This document shows positions 14,639 to 26,600 of a DNA stretch of 64,000 nucleotides, in pieces; position 1 is the stretch's first letter; each line of letters begins with the position of its first letter. The notes beneath the pieces were generated by a model, which saw nothing but the letters and a program-made list of their open reading frames with translations, was not told the DNA's origin and made no database searches. Origin of the DNA: Sternotherus odoratus (lineage: Eukaryota > Chordata > Testudines > Kinosternidae); contig JAVMKO010000021.1 of the NCBI GenBank assembly GCA_032164245.1, positions 10,546,285 to 10,610,284 on the forward strand, read 5' to 3'. The translations under genes were made by a program, and so were the position numbers.

Positions 14639-17600
14639 CTGTAGGGAGGCCAGAAAAAGAGGTTAAAAGATGTTAGCGGCCAAGTCTGTGTGTATTACAT
14701 GTGTACAGGCACACAGACAGACGGACGCACACACAGACAGACACACCCACCGACAGACACACACACACAGACACACGCACACACAGACAGACACACACAC
14801 AGACAGACCTCCCCCCCCCACAGATCCAGTCAGACACACACACAGATCCAGACAGTCAGACACACACACAGATAGCCGGACGCACACACAGACACACCCA
14901 CTGACAGACACACACACACACACAGCCAGCCGCACGCACACAGCCAGCCAGACGCACACACAGACAGACACACACAGACAGCTGCACACGCACAGACACA
15001 CATATACACATACACACACCATCAAGACAGCCACAGCCACACACACACACACACCCCATCAGACAGCCGCACACACACACACAACGTCAGACAGCCGCAC
15101 ACACACACACAGCAGGGCCCTGGAAAGCACCCCATCCTTTCCCTGGTTCTGACCCAAATTTCGGTTCCCGTCTCCGGTTCTCCGCCAGCCGCAGACCGTG
15201 GCAGCTGGGACTCGCCCGCCTGTCCTGGGGAGACCCGCAGCCCCGTCACACCCGCTGAATAAAGCTGCTGATTCCTGAGCCTCGGGGGGCTTCCAGTGCC
15301 CCAGGACACGACAAACCTCCCTGCCCACGGGGGAGCTCTGCAGCCATCCTCAGGACGTGCTCAGGGCACGTGGCCTGGGAGGCGGTTTGAAGCCTGGACA
15401 CTAACCCGCCCACCACTCTCCCCCCTCCCCGGGCAGCCCCCAGCACAGGGGGGGCTCCATCGCCAGCGCACCACTCACCCAGTACTTCTGAGTCTGCCCC
15501 TGGGGCGTCCTCTCTTCTCCCCACCTGCGGCAGGATGGAAAGGACCAGAGGGTTAGAGGCAGGGGGGGGGGGGGCTGGTTCTGGCTCACAGCGCCGGCCC
15601 CAGCGGCTCCAGCCCCTCAACCCTAGATCCAGGGGCCAAGCTCCGGCGCTTTTCTCCCCCACAGGGCAGATGGAGAGAAGAGGAGGGGGAAGGAGCCCCC
15701 TGCTCCTCACTTGCCTGCCCGGGGCTTGCTGGGGTGTGTGTGTGTGTGTGGGGGGGGGGTGTCAGGTTTTTCCTTCAGTCCCCAGCCAGGCTGTTGCCCG
15801 CGCGGGACTGTTTTGCTCCTGGTGTTGGAACAGGTAACCACGGCGACACTCGGTTTGCTGTCCGTTCACCGGTTCGGGTAGCAGGCCGGAGGGGTCCAGG
15901 GGCCGGGGTTTGTTTAGCTTTGCCGGTTTCCTGGCTTGCGGAGATGGCCCGGAGCCCCGAGGTCCCGGCCAAGGGCCAAGCTCGCTCCTGGAGCCCAGCC
16001 CAGCAGAGGTCGCAGTGGGGAGGGATGGGAGAGCCAGGAACAGAAGGGGGCACATGCTTCCCCCGCACAGCTCAGCCGGTGCCCCTCGTTCCCACCCCAC
16101 AGCCCGACTAGCCAAGCCCCAGGCTCAACCCCACTCCAGCCCCAGCCCACAGCCTACCGGCTACTCCTGCGGCCAAGTGTGCCAATGCACCTCAACCCCC
16201 TTGCTGCTCCTGGCCTGTCTCTGCCCCAGCCGATACAGGTACCTGAGCCTCCGTCACTCTGTCTGCTCCACAGAGGAAGGGGCTGCACGAAGCCTTCCTG
16301 ACCTTGGGTCTCTCATGCCCCCTTAGTGCAGCAGTTGCCTTTATCCAGCTCAGGCAGGCTGTGACGGAGTAGGAATACTGTGTGCGTGCCTCAGTTTCCC
16401 CTATGCATTTCTTAAGTATCTATGGGAAGGAATAGGGGCTGACACTGGAAGCAAGTAGGCAACGCCCCCTCCCCTCTCAAGGTGTGCATCCCTGATGCTG
16501 TAATCTGACCCCAGGTGGGGGAGGGAGGTCACCTGACCCGGCTGAGCCAGGGGGGGCTGGAGAGGGGGTTGGGAAGTTGAGTTGGCTGGAGTCAGGCAGG
16601 GAGGCAGAGAAGCTATCTCGCTCTCGGGCCCCCAAAATGGATCCAGCTGAGGGCTCACGCTCGCTGTATGGTCTGGGTTAGACCAGATAGAAGTCATTGA
16701 ATAAACCTCTGTTTTACTGGCTGCCGGAGAGTCACGTCTGACTGTGGATTTGGGTTGCAGAATCCACGGGCTCCCTCAGGACCCCACCCAGGCGGGCTCG
16801 ATGGGGGAAGAGCACGGAGGGGCAGAAGGTGCTGAATGCTCCGAGGTCAGACCCAGGAAGGTGGAAGTGGGGACCCGTGAAGCTCCTAGCCTTGGAAACA
16901 GGCTGTGTACGGAGAAGGGGCCCTTCACCCGAAGTCCGGTCTGGCTTCCTAGGGAGCGGTTCCAGACCATCGCCCGGGCGCTCAGTGACACAGGCACTGA
17001 GCGCCACGGTGCTGTGCACCCCCCACGCCGGCTGAAGGAGCGGAGCGGCTCAGTGCTCTCGGGAAACCGGACTGGCTTTGGTCGAGGGTCTAGCTGGCCC
17101 ACCCCAGCACCCTTTGGGCCCCGCTGCCCGGCCTGCTTGCAAGAAACCAGCCAGATAAGGGCAGACACGGCTGGAAAGGGACCGGGACCATTTCCAAGCT
17201 CCCCAGCTCCGGGGGCCAAGTCACCCCGTGGCAGCAGCACGTCTGCCCAACCCCGAGCCAAGCGGGTTGCGGGCCCAGGAAGCGGGTAAGCCGGGGCAGC
17301 TCCCCAGGGGTGGGAGCACAGAGGGCTGCCGGGAAGCGCCCCCAGCAGATGGCGGAGGGTGACATGCTATTCTGGGCTCCACCTGTTGACCTAGATCAGA
17401 CCCTCCTAGAAACAGGACAGTCCACCATCCCTAGGGCTTGTTCTGCATCTCGGGTGCCTGCTTCGCAGCTTCACCACCCTCCCTGGAAGGTCTGCAGCTA
17501 AGGAACCGGGAGAGCTGGGTTTGATACGACAGCCTCCCTGTGCGTGGGACACGTCCCGTAGCCTCTCAGTGCCTCGGTTCCCCACCTGTGAAATGGGGGC

Positions 17601-20600
17601 ATCATCCTGCCTTTGTCTGCTTGGACCGGCTGCGCCTGGGCAGCTCAGTGCTCCTGCAGCAGAAACGATAAATACCAGCCTCTCCTGACCCCCCCACGCT
17701 ACCCTCCTTCAGGCCAGCCCCTCACCCCTGCTCCAACCCCGCCGCCACACCCTTGATAACTGCTCACCCCGCCTGGTGTCGGACAGGCTGAGCCGGCTGC
17801 ATCCCCGTCTCCTGGCCATGCTAGGCAGGCTGGGCTGCTGTCCCCTCCCCGGTCCGAACCCAGCCCATTTGCCAGGGCCTTTCCCGGACGGAGGTGCCTG
17901 CCCAGAAAGCAGGGCTGCCGGGGGAGCTCGGCTGGCTAGCAGCAGTAGTGGGTGTCCCAGTGTGAGCCCCATCACCAGGGGGGCGCTGTAGACAGCCGGC
18001 CAGCCGGCCTCCAGTGCGGTTCGCCTGATCTCGGCGTCCCCCGGGCGGCTGGAGCGCTGCAAACCTGGGGTTCGACCCACTCCTCTCTGCGTGACTCACC
18101 GCAGGCTGGGCCCCGCTTCCCCCTCCTCCCCGCGCTTCCTCTCCAGCCCGAGGAAGGGGAACTCCCTTCCTCCACCGCAGGGAAAACGTCTTCCCAGCCC
18201 GGGGGAGCAGCTCCTAGAACAGACTCAGCGGAGAGCGCGGGCGGGGCCGGGAGTCTGCTCTTCCACCCCGCAGAGCTCTCGGGGGAGGGGGGGGGGAGCA
18301 GGGGGTCTGCGGATCGGGGTTGAGGGGCACCAGCAGAGTGACCTGCGGGGGCCCCAGGATGGGAATAGCAGAGGGCAGGGCAGGTTGGTCCAACTATTCC
18401 AGCCTCTGCCAGGCTCCTGCTCTCACGAGAACTGAACCCACCCGGTGTTTTCCTTAAAGCAAAGGAAACGTCTTTGTTTCTCCTCTTTGCTTGACTTGGC
18501 CCAGCGGGCACTGGGGGGACAGGAGGGGGGACAAGCTGCTGGAAACACCAGGCTGCAATTCGTCCTGAGGCTACAAGCGCTGGCTCACACGTCCCGTGGG
18601 CTGGGTGGCCCGGGGGATTGGGCAGGCTGGCTCAGGCAGGGGGTCTCTTGGGAGGCTGGTCTGTCATGCAGCCCCCTGCCCCGCAGAGTCCAGGGGCTCC
18701 CGGAGACGAGCTGCCCGCCAGAGGAAAAGCTCTTAACCTCCTCCCCCCCCAGGGGAGTGGCCCTGTCTGGCTGCCATCCTTCCTCCGGCCCCTGCCCTCC
18801 CCGCAGCAGGGCCCCACAACGTGCTCTGGTTCCTCATTCCAGGGCGGGCGCCGGCCTGGCACGCGGTCAGTGCCACTCACCACTGCCCCCCCCTCCGAAT
18901 ACACAGCGCCCTGCCCCTTCAGCAGACAGCCCAGTGCCTCAGGGCGACGGCTCCCCCCAGTACAGCCAGCCAGCCAACAGCCTCCCACCACCACCCCCCT
19001 CGCGCTGGCCTCAGCGTGCACCCCCGCACACCCACACCCCCGCACCCGTCCACCCCCGCACCCACACCCGTCCACCCCCGCACCCCCGCACCCGTCCACC
19101 CCCGCACCCACACCCGTCCACCCCCACACCCCCGCACCCGTCCACCCCCGCACCCACACCCGTCCACCCCCGCACCCCCGCACCCGTCCACCCCCGCACC
19201 CACACCCGTCCACACCCGCACCCCCGCACCCGTCCACCCCCGCACCCACACCCGTCCACCCCCGCACACCCGCACCCACACCCGTCCACCCCCGCACCCA
19301 CACCCGTCCACCCCCGCACCCCCGCACCCGTCCACCCCCGCACCCACACCCGTCCACACCCGCACCCCCGCACCCGTCCACCCCCGCACCCACACCCGTC
19401 CACACCCGCACACCCGCACCCACACCCGTCCACACCCGCACCCATCCACCCCCACCCCCACACTCGTCCACACCCGCACCCGTCCACCCCCACACCCGTC
19501 CACACCTGCACCCGTCCACCCCCACCCCCACCCCCACACCCCCGCACCCGTCCACCCCCGCACCCACACCCGTCCACCCCCGCACCCGTCCACCCCCGCA
19601 CCCACACCCGTCCACACCCGTCCACACCTGCACCCGTCCACCCCCGCACCCACACCCGTCCACACCCGCACGCACACCCGCACACCACCCGGGGCTTGGA
19701 AACGCCTGACCCAACAGCCCGCTAATTCCAACAGCCGTCCACACCCCCATTTCCACACACAACCCGATTCCTTTTCAAACACGCACCTAACCCTGCCCTA
19801 TACCACGCGGGCCCAGACACCCCCCCCTTACCCTGTGATTTTCACGGAGTGGGTGCCGTGTCTCCGGTGGTGCTCCGGCTTCCCAGCCATCACCGGCGTG
19901 TGCCGATAGACCCCGCTCTTGTACACGAAGAAATCCTCATGAACCTCCAGGATGGCTGTAGACGGGGAGGAAAGAGCAGGGTCACCCCAGGGCGAGGGGA
20001 CAGTGACACATCTGGTGTGCGGGGCCCATGCTGCCCCCTTCGAGACAGATTTCTTTCCCGGGGGATGCCCCTCTATCTTCTGGTGTTGGTAGCTAAGTGA
20101 CCTGGGTGGAGGGAGCTTGTGGGTACTGCACCTTTAAATTTCCCGAGCCATGTTGTGAGAGACACACACACTGCGCTCTCTCCCCCCAGCAGACTTGACT
20201 TTTGTTCTTTGCTGGTTGGTTGCTTATCTAAATGGAAAGTCAGCCAGGCTGAAAATACATGGGAGTCGAGTGCAGATGGGGGGGAACACAGCAGGGTTTT
20301 CGAGCCGGATTTCTCCCTCCGCTTTGGGCTGCTCCTGCCAAGGGAGCTTTTACCAAGGTATTATCACGCCGATTACAAATCAAACCCACGGGAATCTGAG
20401 ATCAGCGCCCGCAGTTAATAACTGAACACGGTCCCTATGGCCGGAGAGCAGGATGGGTGCCCCAGCACCAGACCTTTAATTAGCTTGTTAAACGTTAACC
20501 AGCCTCGCCCCGGCTGCCAACGGGCGAGTGTGTGTGAGCGCGTGAAGCTGGTATGCCAGGAGTTTACCAGCGTGGGGATCCCGTGGTGCCGGGATGGGGA

Positions 20601-23600
20601 GGGGAGGCCACTCGCGAGCTTGGCTGTTCGCTTAAGACCCTTGTTTTTCTCTCACTGATTTTTACTGAAAATGTCCCCGGTTTTACAAAAGCGAGTGTTG
20701 GGTTTTAGTGATTTTCACCCGAATTTTGGACCGTTCAAGTACAGGGAAAAATCCAGTGCAGCAGAGCTGGGGTTCGATTGTAATACGTTAGACAACGTGT
20801 GCCCGGGAGACTGTTCACGTGTGTGTGAACCGTTACTGTGCAATTCATGAGCTAAGCCACAGTACGCGACAGCCTTTACTACTTCCCCCACTTCGCTGCT
20901 CTGCTTCCGTCCGCCTGATATTTACCCAGCAAACGGTGACACTAATTTTTTGCCACTGACGGATGCGGCCGGGGATAGCAACAGAGGGGGCAGCTGCCGG
21001 AGGGACACGCCCCCCTTCACCCAACTCCCGGGGGGGAGGAGGAACAGCCCAAATGGAAGCCAACTGCCTCGCGCCCCTCCTCTGCACTAGCCAGGGACTA
21101 GTCCCAGGGTCTGCGGGAGAGGGAGGGGGCTCCCTGGGGCTGGAAGAGTGGGGGGTCTGGGCCGGAGTGGGATGGGGAGGGGGCAGGTGGTGGGTGGCAC
21201 GTTCCCTTACCTTGCACCGGCCCGTTCTCCATCAGCTCCTTCATGATCTCCTTCTCCTGCGAACACAGAGCAGGGCTGGGTCACACCCGGGCAGCTGGGA
21301 GACCCTTGCTTCAACCTCGGCACTGCCCTCTCCCCACCCCGCCAACGCCCTCCCGGCTGGCGCCTGCCGTCCCGGAGCGGGCGGGATTCGCCTCCAGCCG
21401 CCTGCGCCAGCCAGCGTTAACCCCTCGGGGCCTGGACTCCGCCCGGGGCGGCGGCACTTACGCTGGAGGAGAGGCGGTAGGCGGGGGTCGACTGGTAGAT
21501 CTCGTTGGAGTGGGCTTGGGGGTTCGGGCACCGCTGGGTGGCTTGTCTCTTCCCTCGGCCGGTGGAGCGACTTTGCATCATGCAGGGCCGGCCTGCGGGG
21601 GCGCTGTCCTTCTCCCGGCTGGTGAAGGGGTAGCAGCTGTCAGTCACCACCCTGGGAGGCAAAAGCGGGGGGGGGAGGGGTTAGAGAGGGGTGCACAGCA
21701 GCATGTGGGTCAGAGCGCCAGCGCCCCCGGCCCCAGGTACAGGGACAATGGGACGGGGAGGGCTGGGACGCCCGGTGCAGCTCCAGGATGGCTTGACTCT
21801 GATTGGAGGCGACCGTGCCAGGGGACGGATAAATCTCTGGGCAATGCCAGCCTACTCTTGGGCACAGTGCAGCAAGTCCTGCCCTCTTCCCTCCCCCGGT
21901 TTCGCCAATGCCCCTCGACTCCAACCCAGCTCTCTTCTGCTGTTCCAGCCACCACCCCCTGCAGCTGTGCCAGTGTCCCTCAAACAGCCTGGCCCCCCCT
22001 GCTATATTCCTGCCCCCCGCCACACAGAGCTCTGCACCCCGAGCCACATCCCCCCCCCACCTGAACCCCCAGACACAGCTCGGCTGAGTCATTCCACCTC
22101 TGCCCGGACACCCCCCCTTCCCCCTGCCCCACTCTGGTGCTTCCTCCCCTGATGCCCTTCCGCCCTTCATCCCACGCTCACCCTCTCCTGCGCAGATACC
22201 ACCAGGCCCGGTCGAGCTGCCCCCCGCTGCAGCCCTGCTGGTTCCGGGTGTCGCAGGAGATCAGGTTCTGGGGGGACAGGGCGGGCGTCATGTGCCCCAT
22301 GGAGTGGATGGAGATCCTGTCCGACGCCACCGCTTGGAGGAAACTCACGTGGTTAGGAGGTTTAGGAGGCAGATAGAACTCTTCTCCCTCCCCTTCCCCC
22401 CAGACAATCAGCCGCACCCCCAGGGGCCCGAGCCGGGACAGGGGGCCGCTGGCACTTGGCACTAAGGACGGGCCAACGTGGCCGGCGGTTCCAGCTTTGC
22501 AACATGAAGTCAGGGGCACCGGGGCACCGGGACCCGTTCGATCCACCACGCCAATGGGCAGAGCCATGGCAGCAAGGGGAAGGAGTGGCCGGGGTCCTCC
22601 ACTGAGCGGGTACGGAGGGCTCCTTCTCTCTCCGCACCGGCCACCCTTCAGCGTCCCGCCTGGCACGCTGCCCGCCGGGCGTCTTACCTGCCGTGGAGAA
22701 CGCCCAGGAGCCGGCGCAGTCGCCCTGGTCCAGGGGCTCGAGGATCAACCCGGGCCACTTGTCGGCTGCGTCGAAATGGCTGGGGAGCCGCTTGCTGGTG
22801 TCCAGGCTCATCTGCAGAGGCAGAGACAGGGAGCCTCAGCGGGGCGCCCCGGAGCCCCAGGGACACCGCGGCCGAGGGTGGCTGCATTTCCAGGCTGCAT
22901 TCAAGAGAGGAGCCCTACTAGAGAAGATACCCTGGGGCCAGCTGGGAGCCTGGCCTCTCCCCCTTTCCCCGGGCGCCTTTGCTCCCCGCCCCCGCCGAAA
23001 GCACCCCCCGAGCAGGCAATCAACCCCCACCCACTTAGGGGGCTTGTGGTTAAGGCCCGGGGCTGGGATTCGGCGGGCTGGGCCCGTTCCTGGCTTTGCC
23101 ACTGACTCTGCCCAGGTCACTTGGGCTTGAAGGCATTTAGGTGCCTAACTCCCATTGGTTCGGGTAAGTTTTCAAAGTGCCTAAATCCCCTCTTCAAAAG
23201 GAACAGGCACTTTGGTCGTCAATAGGATTTGGGCTCCTAAGTGACTGGGTGCTTTGGAAATTTTCACCCTCTGCAACTGCAAAACGGGCCCAGGTCTTGG
23301 GCTCCGGGCTGAATTGCAGAGGTCCCTGGGTCACCCTCCGACTGCAGAGGCCTTACATTTTGGAGTGAATTCAGGGGGTCCTTCCTGGGCAACGCCGCCC
23401 AGCCCCCGTCCGGCTGCCAGGCGTGCACCGGGGCGGATGCAATTCAACCGCCGAGCACGTACGTACGATCAGGAAACGACTCCAAAAATACACAGGGGCA
23501 GGGAGTGAAGGACGCTGCGGCCGCGGACGGGGACCTGCCCTGGCTGCCGCGCTCGGAGGGGAAGGCGCTCTGATGTTATGTTCTCTCCTGAGCGAGCTCG

Positions 23601-26600
23601 CGCCAACGATAGGGCATGCCAAGAAAAACAGAGCCAGGGCATAACAACAGTGCCCCTTCTTTCCATCCCCCGCGCCGGGATGACTTCGAGGTTCCCCGCG
23701 GGAGGAGGGATGAATAGGATCAGCTGGGCCGGGGGTCAGCACAATATTTCAGGGCTCTGGGCTGGCCTTGGCGTTTCCTTCCTTCCTTGGTGGGAAGAGG
23801 CCACCGGGCGGCGAGGTGTGGAGACCCCGGAGTGACGGAGAAGGGTGCAAACGCCTCGCCCGTGCAGACTCACCCATCCCGGCGATGCAGCAAACGAGTC
23901 CCCAGCCAGGGTCGCACCCAAAGCACCAGCTCCGTTCAGCGAGAGCAGGGGAGGGGGGCGGATCAGCCGCCAAGCACAGTTGGCCAGGCTGCTACCCGCA
24001 GCCTTGTGTGGCTTGGGGTTGCAGCGCTGCTGCCGGCCGTCACCACCAGGAGGCGCTGTTGGGGATGCTGCCCCCAGGTCGTTCATGGAATCTGAGCAGG
24101 GCTACTTCCTGCCTGCCCCGACCTGGCACCATGTCCGGGCAGGGGCAGCCCCCGCCCGAGTGCGCGCAGCCCCCGCGCCTGGCTCAGAGGAGTACAGGGA
24201 ATCCCCGAGAAGGGGGAAGCAGAACGAAATCTGGCCTTTCCCCCCCATTCACACCTCTGCCTGCCCTGGCTTAGAGACAACCCCCGAGACCCAGGTCAAG
24301 CAGAAGCAGCAAGAGACACACACACAAAAGGCAGCCGGCGAACAATAGCGCAAGCCGGAATAATGGCCAGTCCCTTCCGGTGACAGCCTGGGTTTCCTGC
24401 CTGGCCGAGCCAGCAGACTTCCCCCCGGCCCCCCACTGGAAAAACAGCGTCTTGCTCTCCAAGAATGTGCTTGGGAAAGAACGAGTCGGAGCTGCGCCCC
24501 GTCGCTCTTCCCCCCGCGCCGGCAGGGGCCGCCCTCGGCGGTAAACCGCGAACAGCGCCGGGTGTCGGCCGTGTCGTGCCCCGACAGTCCCTGCCCTGGT
24601 GTTTGCTCTAGCGGAAGCCATGGGGGACAGCAAGCGTCCGGGGTAATGCACCGTGCAGCAGGCTGGCTTTGCCGAATCAGCAGGGGCCGGCGGGGACCTC
24701 GCTTTCCGATGGGAAACAAACAGGGGAAGCAAAGGAAGAGAATCCAGGGACTGCAAGGCTGAAGCTACTGAGCTGGGGTTTCCAGAGGCACAGGCCTAAG
24801 GAGACCCCCCCGGAGCCCCCAGACTCACCTGAATCTCGTTCATGTTCATGACGGTGGAGGACGGTTTGATGGTCCCCAGCCGGTAGCGGATCCCGTCGTC
24901 CAGCGTCATCCCCCAGAAATGGCTGTAGTTGGCGGCTCTCCAGCTGGCGAGGGACAGGCGCCGGTTCGATTAGAGAGCAAAGCACCCCCGACCCCAGGCG
25001 CGGAAAGCACCACCCGGCTCCGTCTGAAGCTGTAGCGTGTTGACCCCCCCCCCCCCGGATGTGCTATTTGGGGGCAGGAGGGTGTTTTACACGGAGCCGG
25101 GTGACCCATTCCAGAGATGTTCCCCTCCAGGCCAGGGCTCTGGTTTGGTCCCTGACCCAGAGCGGGGACTTAGCCCCAGCGTCCCAGACACTTCTCTGGG
25201 CTCCATTACGGTGGCATCAGCATTTTAATCCACTGACCGCGGCGGGCAGTGCTATTATCCCCAATGTACAGATGGGGAATGGAGCCACAGAGAGGCTAAG
25301 GGACTTGCCCAAGGACACGCTAGTGTCTACACAGCATGTTGCAGGTTTCTCAGAGCATCGGGCGGCCCGGTGGACCTGCCGTGGAACACCGGCACCGCCA
25401 ACCATCATGGCTTTCGAAGGCCACGTCAACACCCCCCTCCCCCGGCAAATGGCTCTTACCCATAATTCCCTCTGTTGATGGCATCAATCATCTCCGCGTC
25501 GACGAGGCAGGCGTGCTGCTCACAGGCCCAGTTCCCGTTGCCGTTGCAGGTGCTGGGAAGAGGAGATAAGAGACGGGTCAGCCAGGGGACCGGGCCCAGC
25601 AGGGGAACTTTGGGGACAGGGCCTTGGGGACAGGGGAACCGCTACCTGTCTGCCGGCGCTAGAGATCTGTCGTGTGAGGCCGGGACCAGCCGTTCCCTCT
25701 CACTCACTCCCCGGCTGCACCCAAAGCCGCCTCAGCCATGCGTGGCCCGCGGCATAAGTTGGGGGAGCTGCCCCAGGTGGCAGCTGATACTGGGGAATGC
25801 GTCCATTGCTGCGATTCCGCTCCTGAGCCTTCCCACAACCCCCCCAGGGACCCTCCTGAGCCTTCCCACAACCCCCCCAGGGACCCTCCTCCCAGCGGCT
25901 CAGCTGCCTCCGCTCCGCTCTGTTTGGAAGCCAGCACTTAAAGGGTTGGACGCGGCCTTCGGAGAAGCAACTCAACTCGCTTCCCTGCCCCTTCGGAGCC
26001 GCGCGGGCCTGCGAAACTGAGCCAGAAAGCCCTTGAAATCGGCCCTTGGTAGGAGACGGCGACCCCGTCCCCCCCGCCGCTGGAGCATGGAAGGGAGCAT
26101 GGGTTGAAAACGACTGAGGCTGAAAGTTAGGCAGGGTTTTGCAAACATCAATCAACGCGGAGGCTGGGGGAAGGTTCAGAGCAGCTGTTGCCGCCTTTCC
26201 ATTAGTCCAGCAGCCCGTGTTAAAACCAGGGCACACGAGAGTCTGGACTAAACCATCGGAGAGACCTAGCCAGCCCACGTCGGCATTACAGGCTCTGCGG
26301 CAACAGGGCCGCCGCATGGCCACTATCTCCCCTCGGCGCAGACAGAAGAGGTTTCTCCATCGCGGCAGGAACTCCCGCCTTCCCCATCAAAGGGCCCCAT
26401 TCTTCCATCGCCCCCCGGGGCTCGGTCGGCCCAGCTACGGGCTTCCAGGGAGTGGGGTTTCCACATCCCTCCCCGATGGAGTTACCCCGATATGACCTCT
26501 CTGTGGAGGATGCATTAGAAGAGCTGGGGAGGTACCACAGAGCAGGCCTTGCTCCGAGACTTTAAGGCCAGCGGGAACCATCCCGATCCTCTCTAACCTC

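Larger units (their letters stand above)
15525..19831 (-). other. TINAGL1: TINAGL1 intron 9
   Basis: 4.3 kb intron holding LTR family A (16360-16990), a MIR-like SINE (17494-17682) and the C-rich minisatellite (19008-19690); the remainder is unique GC-rich sequence with a (GT)n tract near 15733. Confidence 0.85.
11913..20123. repeat. Second copy of the direct duplication
   Basis: Partner of 1-8211. It continues uninterrupted into the rest of TINAGL1 (20124 onward), so this is the copy embedded in a complete gene. Confidence 0.97.
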
